Assembly: GCA_016713985.1 (NCBI GenBank)
Contig: JADJOD010000006.1
Coordinates: 124,001-188,000 of the forward strand
DNA length: 64,000 nt
Direction: 5' to 3'
Source of the DNA: Lewinellaceae bacterium
GTDB lineage: Bacteria > Bacteroidota > Bacteroidia > Chitinophagales > Saprospiraceae
Shown piece after piece: positions 48,866-59,991 of the stretch. How positions within the stretch are numbered: position 1 is the first letter of the stretch; each line of letters starts with the position of its first letter. The position numbers and the translations under genes are program-made. The notes under the pieces were generated by a model, which ran no database searches, was not told the DNA's origin, and saw only the letters and a list, made by a program, of their open reading frames with translations.

Positions 48866-49801
48866 TTAAATCATAAGTAACTCATAATCAATCTTCCAGA
48901 GTTGATATGTTTCAATAATCAAGGTGATTTTTTCTGCATAATCCTTTGCTGTGGCGTACCCGGATTTTTTCAAACCCACGCCCCATGCAGCGTAATATGG
49001 CACCCGATCGTGGCCGTACAGGCTGACCGGTATGGGGTACATTTTTCCGATTTCGTATTCCCGGATCATCCAGCGATACCGGTCGCCGAGCAGCAACAGG
49101 CTGTGCCTGCGGAAACTTTCGCGGGCGGAAGGGTACACTTCAAACCGGTCCCACACGTAATCGTCCGTGCGTTGCACACAGCCGATGGCTAAGGAATGGT
49201 GGCCAAAATCGTTGTCGCCGATGCGGCCGTCGCGCCGGTAACCCGATTGCAACTGGCATTTGATCCCGAAATGATTGTTGGCTTCCGAAGCGAGGTAGCC
49301 CCGGCCTGCATTGCCTTCAAACAAACCCTGGGCAAGGGTGACGGAGGCCGGAATCTTGGTGCGGCGCATTTCATCAAGCGCCAGCGATTTGTACTGCTCG
49401 ATGTATTGGAGATAAGCGCGTACACTTTGTTGTTTGCCGGCCGAAAGCCGCCGGCCAAGTTGTTGTTCGAGTTCTTCCCGGTTCCAGTAGCGCGCAGGAG
49501 ATGCAGCCATCGGTTCACCGGTTTCATCACCACGATGGCCGGTTGAAAAAAAAGTGCTGTCTATGTCGTAAAATTCCCCGGAGCCGGTTTCAAACAAAGC
49601 GCCGACTACCTGGGCGCCGGTTTCAAAATTGTCCTGCATCCGGTCGTAAACGGGCAGGTCGGAAATATCGGTCAGCGACGCTTCGATGCGGTCGTAATAA
49701 TTCAGGATCAGGAAACCCGGCAGGGCAAACAGTATCAGCGCCAGGAAGACACCTTTGCCTATTCCGTGAAAGAGCCCGTGGTCATTGTCGTTTTTTTCCA
49801 T
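48866..49801 (-). CDS. Membrane-anchored N-acetylglucosaminidase
   Basis: Predicted peptidoglycan hydrolase of 311 residues. One N-terminal membrane helix (residues 13-31, IGKGVFLALILFALPGFLIL) anchors it with the enzyme outside. The glucosaminidase domain (about 145-311) has the family start IPASVTLAQGLFEGNAGRGY with the catalytic Glu, SEANNHFGIKCQ, YPSARESFRRHSLLL and YAAWGVGLKKSGYATAKDYA. This class cleaves the GlcNAc-MurNAc bond of peptidoglycan and often acts in cell separation or in assembly of large envelope machines. The 3' end runs into the repeat-built inverted repeat. Confidence 0.9.
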   Translation of the reverse strand: MEKNDNDHGLFHGIGKGVFLALILFALPGFLILNYYDRIEASLTDISDLPVYDRMQDNFETGAQVVGALFETGSGEFYDIDSTFFSTGHRGDETGEPMAASPARYWNREELEQQLGRRLSAGKQQSVRAYLQYIEQYKSLALDEMRRTKIPASVTLAQGLFEGNAGRGYLASEANNHFGIKCQLQSGYRRDGRIGDNDFGHHSLAIGCVQRTDDYVWDRFEVYPSARESFRRHSLLLLGDRYRWMIREYEIGKMYPIPVSLYGHDRVPYYAAWGVGLKKSGYATAKDYAEKITLIIETYQLWKIDYELLMI

Positions 49802-50054
49802 GAAACATCGACCTGAAAAGCGGGTAAGAGGGAGGATTGATTAGTCATTTGCAAATATCACCACAAAAATGTTGCCGCAAGTGAAAAGGGCAATTTCTTT
49901 TTTTTAACTAAAACACTATTAATCAAGGCCGTATAGTGGTTTAACATTATGAATAATTTCTTTTTTCTATGGATTTTTAACTTCCGGGGCCAAAGGCGGC
50001 GGCCACATACAGTTGAGAATTTACATCCCGCCCATGCCTGAAGGCGCCGGGCAT
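49802..50054. other. Gap between the tRNA terminator and the glucosaminidase gene
   Basis: About 250 bases, AT-rich in 49840-49980. It should contain the glucosaminidase promoter on the minus strand, but no exact consensus was found. No repeat or open frame is supported. Confidence 0.35.
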
Positions 50055-50090
50055 CAAAAAAGCCGCCCGGAAATGAATCCGAACGGCTTT
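50055..50090 (-). terminator. Terminator of tRNA-Gly
   Basis: On the minus strand a 13-bp stem beginning AAAGCCG (with two G-U pairs) and a five-base loop is followed by T residues (50064-50055 region). It starts eight bases after the tRNA 3' end. Confidence 0.75.
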
Positions 50091-50096
50091 CGCTGC

Positions 50097-50170
<74 letters not shown>

Positions 50171-50195
50171 AAAACATATAAGTCAATTACTTTGC

Positions 50196-50203
50196 CAAAG
50201 ATA
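50196..50203 (-). promoter_or_regulatory. Candidate -7 element for tRNA-Gly
   Basis: TATCTTTG on the minus strand fits TAnnTTTG and lies 26 bases upstream of the tRNA 5' end. No TTTG was found at the proper -33 spacing, so support is partial. Confidence 0.35.
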
Positions 50204-50260
50204 ACAGTTTTTAAAAAATAAACCGTCAGGATTTACAAAATTTGCCCCCAAACCCGCACC

Positions 50261-53200
50261 ATGCCCGGTCCACTCCACATTTTTATTTCTTACGATGCAG
50301 CAGATTCCCAAACGGCTGCCGACCTGCAGCGGCAGCTAACCCTGGTTTTTCAGCCACTCCCTGTGGTGTTCTGGAGCAAAAACGCCCTGCCCTCGGAAGA
50401 ATACCGGGTAAAGGCCGCCGCATTTTTGGAAAAAACGGATTTGTTCGTCGCCGTTCTTTCCATGAATTATGAAGATGCGCCGGATGTACGTTGGGAAGCG
50501 GCTACCGCCATCGCCACACAAACAAGCCGGGCGGGACTTCAGATCATAACCGTCCAAGCCCGGGAAGCCCCCGCACCGCGCCTTTTTGACGCCTTCAAAT
50601 CCGCACTTCCCGCCGGAGAAACCATTGAAACACAAGCGATCAGCCGCGACCGCCAACTGAAACGGGTGGCCGAACTGGCGCGGGCCATGGTCGCCTCCGC
50701 ACCCCGGAGCAACCACCTGCCGGAAGCAAAAATTGACCTGCCACTGCACATCGGCGACGTGCGCGAACGCCTGCTCGCACAAACGGACCGCATCAACCAC
50801 GCCCCCCTGCTTTTTATCCTCAAACGGCTCATCGAACAGGTACAGGTCAAACGGGTGGTGCTCGATACGGAGGAAAAGTTCAAACAACTGCGCGACCAGA
50901 CGAGGCTTTCGCAGATCAGCTTCGCCGAACTGGAAGAAAAAGCGACTCCCGTGCAAATCAACCTGCAATACCTGATCCGCGACTTGCAGGAAAGCAGCCT
51001 CGTGGCCAACTGGAAACAGGTTTTTATCCGCGATTATTTCCATTTTGTCACGAGCAGCCGCGAACTCAGCACCGTGCCGCCTTTTTTTGTGCCGGTCGAC
51101 GAAATCGCCATTCCCGCCACCTACAACCTGGACGCCGGCCCGCAGGATACGGAAGCCTCCGAACCGGGCGGCCTGCTTTCCCCCGAACAAAAACGATTTC
51201 CGCCGCAACCTGCTCTTAGCCAAAGACGCCCTGGCGGTCAACAATTTTGCCCTGGCGTATCAATATTGCGACCACGTTCGTACAAAAATAGATCCACAAT
51301 CCGCACAACTCTATGAGTATCTGCTGATTACCTTTATACAAAAAGAAACCTCCGAACGGATTCTGCACGAAGCCACCAAAGGCAACGAACGTATGCTCAA
51401 CCACGTCCTGCTGTTTGCCGGGCGATACCGCGACTACCAGCGCGACGGGAAATGCCCCTCCACCACCGGCCCGCACAACCTTGCCATCGCTTCGGAAGCG
51501 CTTTCCGACGCAGCCCTGCGCATGTACCACCAGTTTCCCAACGATTCGGTGCGCCATACCGGAAAACACGAAACATCGGTGCCCGACAACCGCCGCGCCC
51601 TGCGTATTATACTGGACAATACCCTGAAAGTCGGCCGCTTAGTACACCCCTCCGAAGAATTGCTGGAAGCCGCCGTTATTGAAAGTTGCGGGGGCGGAAA
51701 ATGCCACTGGCTTCAAAAAGTGGAGGTGGTCCGGGGCTTTTTTCAATTTATCCCCGACGGCCATTTCGACCTGCTGGGCGAGATACAGGAGCTGCTCGAC
51801 CTGTTGCAGGGTATGGAAGCCAATGAAGCGGGGAAAATTGTCAAACAAGGTGATTTGTTGCGGGAAGACCTGTATTTCAGCCTGTTAGCCAAACGGCAGG
51901 CTCTTTTCCAGCAAATTGCCGAGGACCAAAAACGGGGCCGGCCGTATACCGACCAACACGCGTCGGTGATCCGATTCGTGCAAGCTTGTCTGCTCGGCGC
52001 GGAGGTATTCAGCGACGTCGATACCCGCGGAAGGGGGCATTCGTTTTATCGCCTCGCACTCGAATACCTGTTGCCCGGACTGCTCGTGGCGCCCGACCCC
52101 TCCGCCGCGCTTTCGCTGCGCTGGTTTGATTTTGACGCCGGGGGAAATGTATGCGTACATCCCGGATGTGCCGGATACCATTTCGACGTATTAGCCATTG
52201 TGGAAAAAATCATCGGAGACCAGGCCGGTCGCGCAGGCTGGCTCCAGGTAAGTCCCAACATCAAGGAAAGTGTTTATCTTCAATATATTGCGGATACGGA
52301 AACCGCTTATGAAGAAGTGGAAAACGGGCTTCGCTGGACTGACATCCGCCGCATGGACGATATGGATGCCCGGCGCCGGCTGATCGGCTGTTTTCGGCGC
52401 TGGATCATCTCTTACCACGCATTCCCCGAACGCGGACAGGTTTTTCTGGATCGCTGCGTGCACGAACTCACCGGCAATGGCCGCTATCTCTGGCTCTGGC
52501 ATACACCCGACAAACTGGCAACCCACCCGGACAGCCACGCACTGGGATACGATGCCCAAACGGAACTGCGGAATATTTACCACCTGGCGATCCATTCTGA
52601 AACGGGCGATGAAGAACCCCTTCGCAGAAACATTGCTTCCAACTTATTCAATAAGAGCATCTTACCCGAATACCAAAAAATTAAAGCCGGCGATGAAAAG
52701 CAACGCCCCGATGCCGTGCGCCTGCTCCGGATGGCCCTGGCCAATTACCGGTTGCACGCCGACGAACAATACCTCGATTTTATCTTCCACGAATTGACGG
52801 AGGAAGTAAAATTTTGCTGGATCGACATTACGGAAGAAGGCCGGGAAAAAGCCTTCACCACTACGAATGGTTTCGACCCGTCGTCCGTCCTGCGCGGCTT
52901 ACACGACATCAACACCCAACGGTATCGGCTCTACCAGGCCCGCGAACGTATTGCCGGGCGCCGGCATGTCAACCAGTTGGAGCGTTATTTCATGGAAATC
53001 AGCGAGTTCCGCAAGGAAAACCGCCGCCCCGAACGCGAAATTGCCATCGATATTCTCTGCAAAATCAAAGGCATTTACCGGTATTTTCCCAAACAGGAGT
53101 TTCTCGAACTGCCCTTGCGCGAACTCACTGGCAGGGGGCGTATTCGCTGGCACGCACTGCTGCTGGGTTTTTTCCCGCTTACGGAAAATCACTTTGAAAA

Positions 53201-53312
53201 CCGCTTTTTCGGCTTCGAATACAAATTTGAACGGTTCGATTTTAAACGCTTGCTCGAAAACAATTACGAGGAAACACAACGAGTGCTGCGGGAAACGGGG
53301 GAGTTGAGTTGA
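50261..53312 (+). CDS. Large TIR-domain protein (frameshifted)
   Basis: Predicted soluble protein of 1016 residues with an N-terminal TIR domain (about 4-145). It shows the first strand and box IFISYDAADSQTAADLQRQL, a BB-loop-like VVFWSKNALPSEEYR, and SMNYEDAPDVRWEAATAI, where Glu79 is in the place of the catalytic Glu of NAD-degrading TIR domains. The remaining 870 residues are mainly helical and match nothing I know; they contain LLFILKRLIEQVQVKRVVLD and a C-terminal LPLRELTGRGRIRWHALLLG. The frame shifts at the A5 run 51189-51193: one A fewer reads EQNDFRRNLLLAKDALAVNN. No signal or membrane segment is seen. The gene stands alone next to tRNA-Gly. A role in anti-phage defence or stress is an inference from the TIR domain only. 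Confidence 0.75.
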
Positions 53313-53317
53313 AAAGG

Positions 53318-54780
53318 CTACTTTTTTTTGCGCAGGAGCACAAAACTGGAATTGGGAATCCAGAGCACGATTTCGTAGGTGTCCATGATATTTTCCACTT
53401 CGTTGGTACTGACCGCATAATAAAACTCCGTATCCCCTTTCGGCTCCTGCAGCCCGTGCCACTGGACTAATTTGGCATAACGGCCGTAGCCGCGCGGGTC
53501 GAGGGTCAGGTGAAAATCCAGCGAGTTCTGCATGACGTGGTGGGTGTCTATCGAGTAGGGTTCCTTGCAATTTTCGGCTTCACAGGTCTTTTTCAGGTAA
53601 TCGATCACGAGATAAGTCCCGGGGTCGAACCACCATTCCGAAGCGATCCAGAGGTTGACATTGCGCTGCATATTGATCGAAATAAGCAACACAACGGAAG
53701 CCATCGAGGCCCACACCGCTTTCTGCCATCGCTCGAGGAACCAGGCAGCCGCCACACCCAGTTGAAGGGCAAAAAGCGGGTAGTAAAAAATCGCCAGGCG
53801 CGCCTGAAGGTAGTGGGTATCAGCCAGTTGCACGACGATAATATTGGTGATGATCGCTCCCGGAAGCAGGGCAACCAGAAACACCCGAGGGTCGGAAGTG
53901 AATTGAAAACCCGCCCGTATCCAGCGCCATACCGCTGCCCGCCAGACAAAATGGAAAACAGGATCGTCGCCCAGGTCAGTATTTGCACGGTATCGTCGCC
54001 GAAATAAGGGCTACTGTGTGTGGCCGCTTTCACGGAATCCTGCACAGCTTCCACCAAGGTTCCAATATTGGTAAAAAAGTTCATTTCCGGGTGCTGGCTG
54101 AGACGCGAGAGGGGCAGGTACCACAGCCCGAAAAAAGCGGCAAGTACGGGAATGGTGGACCGGCTCCTTCTCCAAAACTCTGTACCTGAAGGGTTTAACT
54201 GCCAATTGGCAATCAACAGCAAGGCCATAAACGGCGCAAAAAATAAAACAAGTGTAAAATTGGCATACACCGCCAGTCCGGCCGCCAGCACTGCGTTGCG
54301 CATCCGCCGGTCGCTGTTTTCTTCCAAAAAAAGCCAGGTCTGCCACAAGGCAACCAGCATAAGACCGGCGCCCAGTCCGTAGCCGCGTGCAAGGGCAAAA
54401 AATTCAAGTACATACGGGTTGCCGAGCAGGGCAACAAAAGCAAACAGCCGCACCCTGGACTGTTCGGAAAAGCGCTTCGACAACATGTTCGCGGCCCACA
54501 GGTATAAAAATCCGCCGATCAGCACCGGCAGCCGCACCACGACGGGCCACCAGCCGAAAAGGCCGGTAAACAACTTGATCAACAGGGTATTCAGGATGTG
54601 GTTGTTGGGATTGGCCTCGGTGGAATAGGTGAGGGTATCCAGTACCGTCCGCTGCACGTGGATGACGGCCGTAGTGCTTTCATCCACCGTGATCGGCAAC
54701 ATCTCGGCGCGCAGGATAATATAGACGCCGAATGCCGCCGATAACACCGTATAAATCAATGTTTCTGTTTTGCGTTCCAT
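53318..54780 (-). CDS. Membrane glycosyltransferase, GT39/ArnT-like (frameshifted)
   Basis: Polytopic membrane protein, 487 residues when corrected, resembling the GT-C glycosyltransferases that use polyprenyl-phosphate sugars. It starts METKN-like (MERKTETLIYTVLSAAFGVY), with the first periplasmic loop carrying the acidic pair in EMLPITVDESTT, and has about ten membrane helices (LPVLIGGFLYLWAANML, AGLMLVALWQTWLFLEE, FAPFMALLLIANW). A soluble C-terminal domain of about 110 residues follows. The frame is lost at the A4 run 53948-53951: one more T on the coding strand reads SILFVWRAAVWRWIRAGFQF and continues to LVALLPGAIITNIIVVQ. It lies 20 bases downstream of the TonB-dependent receptor gene and is convergent with the TIR gene, five bases apart. 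Acceptor and sugar are unknown. Confidence 0.8.
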
Positions 54781-54800
54781 GCCGGCAAAAGTAAACAACC

Positions 54801-56733
54801 CTACCAAACAAATACACACCCCAGTCGCCAGTTCCGGCCGGGCATCGGCCGGAATTCGATCACCTGGTACGGGGTATTCCAGATATTTTCCAAACGAAAG
54901 TCCAGGGCGACCGAACTCCTGCGTTGCGGACCGGCGTCCGCCCGCCCGGTTCTTTCCCGCGAGGGTTGGAGGAAAAATGTATAGCGGAGCAGCAGGTTTC
55001 CCGTGTAAAAAGCCGGCAGGGCGGCCCGAATTATCGGTGGTGGTGAAGCGTTTTCCCGTCAACTGGTGCAGGTAAACACCTGAAAACGCTCCATTCGCCA
55101 CCTGGATCACCAGGCCGGCGTTGTGGTTCGGCGTATACAACAGTTGTTTGTGCAATACATCCTCCAGTCCGCCGTAAACGGCTGTATTAGTGGCCTTTAC
55201 GTACTGATAACGGCCGGAAACCTTCCCTTTCCAGGCGCCTTTTGCCCAGTTCCAGCATACGGAAGTTTCCAAACCCCGGCTCCACACTTTTCGCAGGTTA
55301 TCGGGTTTAAAAATCCCGTCGGGGCCCGGCTGCCATAAAATCCAATCGTCGATAAGTAATTGAAAAACAGTTAGTTTTGTCGAAAACGAGGACCGGTTAA
55401 ATACCCACCCCACATCGGCGCCATACCCTTTTTCGGGTTGTAGTTCCGGTTTTCCAAAAGATCTCCAGTACCGGTCGTTGAAGGTGGGCAGGTTGAAATT
55501 GCGCGAAATGTGAAAACGAAATGCCCCCACCCTGCCGGCCTCCGTGTGGCCGCCGAGCGACCAGGTGAAAGGCGCCGCCTGATCCTGCACCCATTCCTGC
55601 CGAAGCAGACCCGAAATCCGGCCGCCGTTCCAGGTCCATTCACTCATGGCATAAGCGGCCAGGCGGGTCTGGCCGAACCAGCGGGCGCCGTCCGAATAGC
55701 CGTCGGCTCTTGCCCATTGCCGAAGTACGTTGCCGCCGGTTTTCCAACTCAGCCGTTTGCCCGCCATTTTTGAATATTCAGACCCGATAATGGCCGTATA
55801 CGCCCGGCTCGAATCGGTATCGGCAGTGTAACGAAAGACGATGGCTTCGTCTGAAAACGCTGCGCGGGTCTGCCACAGGGAGCGGGTGCCCGGACTGTGA
55901 CCCCAGGTAAAAACGGCGCGTGTCGACCGGTCGCGTTGCCAGGTTTCCGCCGCGTTTTCCGTCATGGCAGGCGGAATTTCCCGGAAAACGCGCTGGTGCC
56001 AAACAGCCGTTTTGAGTACATTTTTCATTGATAATCAGCCTGTTGAATTGCTGAATATCGGTTTTTTCCACTCGGTTGTTGTCCTGACGGACATCCGGGC
56101 GGCCGATACGCGCCGTATTGGTAAAAGGAAAATTATTGTCGGCCTGTTGCCGGCTCGCCCTGATTGTGGAGTGGATGGCAGCGTTCGAAAACCCCAGTTC
56201 GGCCTGCACATCCCGGGAGCCAAAACTTCCCAGGAGCCGCCGGCAATTCCTGAAAAACCTTGTCCGCCGGAAAAAGCGGGTTCAACCAGGATCGTACCGC
56301 CCATGGCGCCGCTGCTTTGTGCGGCACTTTGCCCGCCGTAGCGCACTTCGAGCCGGTCGCCGGGCCACAAGGGCAGCAATGAAACATCCACCACGCCGTG
56401 TTGGGGGCTTTGCAGGTTTAATCCGTTCCAGAAGACAGGGGTTCGCGTGGGGCCGGCGCCTCGTGCCGAAACGGTAGCGAGCAGGCCGGGGCCGTTGATA
56501 CGCAAGGTTATGGGATTTTCCCACAACAGCCTGTCTGCCAGGCTTATAACCCCGCCCAAAGGCAACGAATCAGCTTTCCAGGCAGTCAGGCCGGTCCGGT
56601 CGAACCGGGCATCACGAATGGTTGCGGCGGGCAATATTCGGGTCGTATCCTGCTGGCCATGAGCGGGTAGCAGTGGCAGTAGCAGTGGCAGGGGTAGTAG
56701 CCGTGGCAAAAATGGGCGGACAGCGATTCGCAA
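54801..56733 (-). CDS. TonB-dependent outer-membrane receptor (three frameshifts)
   Basis: Outer-membrane receptor of about 640 residues, BtuB-like. It has a Leu/Pro-rich signal (LPRLLPLPLLLPLLPAHGQQ), a plug domain (PITLRINGPGLLATVSARGA, TPVFWNGLNLQSPQHGVVDV, RLEVRYGGQSAA) and a beta barrel ending VIEFRPMPGRNWRLGCVFVW. The barrel is spread over three frames. The breaks are at the C3 run 56212-56214 (one base lost), the T5 run 56021-56025 (one gained) and the G3 run 55019-55021 (one gained). Each joined frame keeps family sequence (AELGFSNAAIHSTIRASRQQ; TAVWHQRVFREIPPAMTENA; SVALDFRLENIWNTPYQ). The start is unclear: TTG at 56733 starts the signal, while the only upstream in-frame ATG (56859) is in the repeat array. 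The substrate is unknown. The glycosyltransferase gene follows. Confidence 0.8.
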
Positions 56734-56790
56734 GGTGTGGATTCGGTTATGAAGTACAGGCAACTTAAAGAAGCCGTCCGACAAGTAGAT
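56734..56790. other. Junction between the receptor gene and the repeat array
   Basis: Fifty-seven bases separate the receptor signal sequence from the first repeat unit. The receptor frame stays open through this region and into the array. No promoter consensus was found here. Confidence 0.35.
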
Positions 56791-57999
56791 TGTTTGACAG
56801 GATTTACAGGATTTACATGTTATTAGGCCTGTCGATCCTGTAAATCCTGTCAGATACATCGTCTCTACGACGAGGAAATTGTTTGACAGGATTTACAGGA
56901 TTTACATGTTATTAGGCCTGTCGATCCTGTAAATCCTGTCTGATACATCGTCTCTACGACGAGGAAATTGGTTTGATAGGATTTACAGATTTGCATGTTA
57001 TTAGGCCTGTCGATCCTGTAAATCCTGTCCGATACATCGTCTCTACGACGAGGAAATTGTTTGACAGGATTTACAGGATTTACATGTTATTAGGCCTGTC
57101 GATCCTGTAAATCCTGTCTGATACATCGTCTCTACGACGGAAATGTTTGACAGGATTTACAGGATTTACATGTTTTGGCCTGTCGATCCTGTAAATCCTG
57201 TCTGATACATCGTCTCTACGACGAGGAAATTGTTTGACAGGATTTACAGGATTTACATGTTATTAGGCCTGTCGATCCTGTAAATCCTGTCTGATACATC
57301 GTCTCTACGACGAGGAAATTGTTTGACAGGATTTACAGGATTTACATGTTATTAGGCCTGTCGATCCTGTAAATCCTGTCTGATACATCGTCTCTACGAC
57401 GAGGAAATTGTTTGACAGGATTTACAGGATTTACATGTTTTAGGCCTGTCGATCCTGTAAATCCTGTCTGATACATCGTCTCTACGACGAGGAAATTGTT
57501 TGACAGGATTTACAGGATTTACATGTTATTAGGCCTGTCGATCCTGTAAATCCTGTCTGATACATCGTCTCTACGACGAGGAAATTGTTTGACAGGATTT
57601 ACAGGATTTACATGTTATTAGGCCTGTCGATCCTGTAAATCCTGTCAGATACATCGTCTCTACGACGAGGAAATTGTTTGACAGGATTTACAGGATTTAC
57701 ATGTTTTAGGCCTGTCGATCCTGTAAATCCTGTTCGATACATCGTCTCTACGACGAGGAAATTGTTTGACAGGATTTACAGGATTTACATGTTATTAGGC
57801 CTGTCGATCCTGTAAATCCTGTCAGAGACATCGTCTCTACGACGAGGAAATTGTTTGACAGGATTTACAGGATTTACATGTTTAGGCCTGTCGATCCTGT
57901 AAATCCTGTCAGATATCGTCTCTACGACGAGGAAATTGTTTGACAGGATTTAAAGGATTTACATGTTTTAGGCCTGTCGATCCTGTAAATCCTGTCAGA
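56791..57999. repeat. Tandem array of 14 units of about 89 bp, each with an internal hairpin
   Basis: Fourteen head-to-tail units spaced 85-90 bp apart, beginning near 56794, 56883, 56973, 57061, 57147, 57234, 57323, 57412, 57500, 57589, 57678, 57766, 57855 and 57940. Each contains GACAGGATTTACAGGAT and, after about 22 bases including GGCCTGTCG, its exact complement ATCCTGTAAATCCTGTC (17-bp arms), then CATCGTCTCTACGACGAGG. Differences are small: loss of ATTA in the loop, single substitutions, short deletions. The array fills the gap between the stop of ald and the start of the receptor gene, both on the minus strand. There are no unique spacers, so it is not CRISPR. Confidence 0.96.
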
Positions 58000-58007
58000 T
58001 AATCCAA

Positions 58008-59118
58008 TCACATCGTCGACTCCACGCTGTGCAGCGGAAGATCGAACGCGGTGGCCACACCTTCGTACACCACTTTGCCACCGACCACATTGAGGCCGAG
58101 GCGCAATTCGTTGCTGTCGGCGCACGCTTTTGCCAGCCTTTGTTGGCCAGCTGGATCGCGTAAGGCAGGGTGGCATTGGTCAAAGCCACCGTAGACGTGA
58201 AGGGCACGGCGCCCGGCATATTGGCAACGCAGTAATGCACCACGTCGTCGATGATATAGGTCGGGTCGGCGTGGGTGGTCGCCCTGGTGGTTTCAAAACA
58301 TCCGCCCTGGTCAACGGCGACGTCGACCATCACCGTGCCGGCATTCATACTTTTGAGCATGTCGCGGGTGATGAGTTTCGGGGCTTTGGCGCCGGGGATC
58401 AGTACCGCGCCCACGATCAGGTCGGTGTCTTTGATCAGGCGCCGGATGGTGTATTCATTGGAAAACATGGTGACCACGTTGGCGGGCATCACGTCGTTGA
58501 GGTAACGCAGGCGGTTGAGGTTGGTATCGAGGATGATCACCTGGGCGCCGAGGCCGGCGGCCATTTTGGCGGCCTGCGTACCCACCACACCGCCGCCGAT
58601 CACCATCACTTTTCCGGGCGGAACACCCGGCACACCGCCGAGCAATACGCCGCGGCCTTTGGCGGGTTTTTCTAAGTACTTGGCGCCTTCCTGGATGGCC
58701 ATACGGCCGGCTACTTCCGACATCGGGATCAGGAGCGGCAGTTGGCGGTCTTTGGTTTCCACCGTCTCGTAAGCTAAACAAACCGAGCCGCTGGAGATCA
58801 TGGCGCGGGTGAGTTCTTCGCTGGAAGCAAAGTGGAAGTAGGTGAAAATCAATTGATTAGGTCGGCAACGTGGATATTCTTCCGCGATGGGTTCCTTCAC
58901 TTTCATGATCATTTCCGCAATTTTCCACACCTCGTCGGCAGTAGCCAGTATGTTGGCTCCGGCGCCTTTATATTCTTCGTCTTCAAAACCGCTGCCTACA
59001 CCCGCAGTGCTTTGCACATAAACGGTATGCCCCCGGCGGGCGAAGCCGAGTGCCCCGGCGGGGGTGGCGCTACGCGATTTTCATTGCTTTTGATTTCCTT
59101 TGGTACACCGATAATCAT
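58008..59118 (-). CDS. ald: Alanine dehydrogenase (two frameshifts)
   Basis: NAD-dependent interconversion of alanine with pyruvate and ammonia. The corrected length is 370 residues, exactly usual. It starts MIIGVPKEIKSNENRVA (ATG at 59118). The Rossmann motif is VMVIGGGVVGTQAAKMAAGL, and GRGVLLGGVPGV, AVDQGGCFETTRATTHADP and VANMPGAVPFTSTVALTNAT are family signatures. The first break is near 59065-59070: losing one base there turns ATPAGALGFARRGHTVYVQS into another frame. The second is at the T4 run 58129-58132: one more A on the coding strand reads WQKACADSNELRLGLNVVGG and ends FDLPLHSVESTM. The stop at 58008-58010 is eight bases from the repeat array. The frames otherwise keep full family sequence, so the gene is probably intact in the cell. 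Confidence 0.92.
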
Positions 59119-59223
59119 ATCTCTGGTTGAATTTAGTTGGTAGATAGTGTTGTCAAAAAGGTGGGCAAAGATAGAAAAAGGCGTTTGCTCCATACTTTTT
59201 TTACCAACACGGCCACCCACTTT

Positions 59224-59964
59224 TCAGGCAACCCGGGATTTGGCCCCGATCAGCGAAAGTATATTGCCGGACAACATACGTTCGGTGTCGGAAGCAGGCG
59301 CTTTGAGGTAGAAAATTTTGGATACTTCCACGCCGGGATGCAGCCAGGGCCCGTCGGAGCCAAAAATGATTTTGGAAGCGCCCGCCCGTTTGTAACAGAG
59401 CAGGAGCAGGTCGAATCGGCGTACGTCCGAGGTATCGGTGAACACGTTGTTGTGCCGCACCAAATGATCGGTGATGGCTAATTGCGCTTTCCAGTCGTCG
59501 GCAAAACTGCCGAGGTGCGGGATGATAAAATTGACTTTCGGGTATTGCCGGGCAAACAATTCGATCGTCGCCACTTCGTCCACCACGTCGTACAATACGG
59601 GCAAGCCGAAATGCGCCGCCGTTTCACAGATCTCGCGGCTGAGCGGGGCGTCGCGGCGGTGCACCTTGATGCCGCGAAAACCGTATTGTTTCACAGCCGT
59701 TTGCACCATGTCGAACACCCGGCCTTTGTCGCGTTCGGCGTGTACGAAGGCGAACCCCCAAAGCCGCCGGGGATACCGGGCCACCCAGGAGGCTACCTCC
59801 CGGTTGGCCACCGCATAGTCGGTGTGAAATGCCGGAAACACGATGGTCCGGTCAATTTTACCGTCCGCAGCGTGCCGCAGGTACAAATCAAGCGGCGCTT
59901 CGGTATCCCAGGGGCCGGACAATCCGTCCCCTTTACCGGCGTGGCAATGGGCGTCGATGATCAT
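59224..59964 (-). CDS. Amidohydrolase family metal-dependent hydrolase
   Basis: Predicted TIM-barrel hydrolase of 246 residues in the amidohydrolase-2/TatD-like group. Metal ligands are visible as DAHCHAGK (His6 and His8), an internal His in NFIIPHLGSFADDW, and the Asp in KIIFGSDGPWLHPG. KVHRRDAPL may take the place of the usual second-metal region. Members cleave C-N, C-C or phosphoester bonds in small molecules; the substrate is unknown. It lies at the 3' side of the unknown four-gene operon, on the same strand, with a small open frame between. Confidence 0.85.
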   Translation of the reverse strand: MIIDAHCHAGKGDGLSGPWDTEAPLDLYLRHAADGKIDRTIVFPAFHTDYAVANREVASWVARYPRRLWGFAFVHAERDKGRVFDMVQTAVKQYGFRGIKVHRRDAPLSREICETAAHFGLPVLYDVVDEVATIELFARQYPKVNFIIPHLGSFADDWKAQLAITDHLVRHNNVFTDTSDVRRFDLLLLCYKRAGASKIIFGSDGPWLHPGVEVSKIFYLKAPASDTERMLSGNILSLIGAKSRVA

Positions 59965-59991
59965 AAGAGTGGTTTTGAGCAGTATACAGGG

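Noticed and set aside
56791..57999. CRISPR array
   Set aside because: The units are repeated over their whole 89 bp and there are no unique spacers. No cas gene is present in the window.
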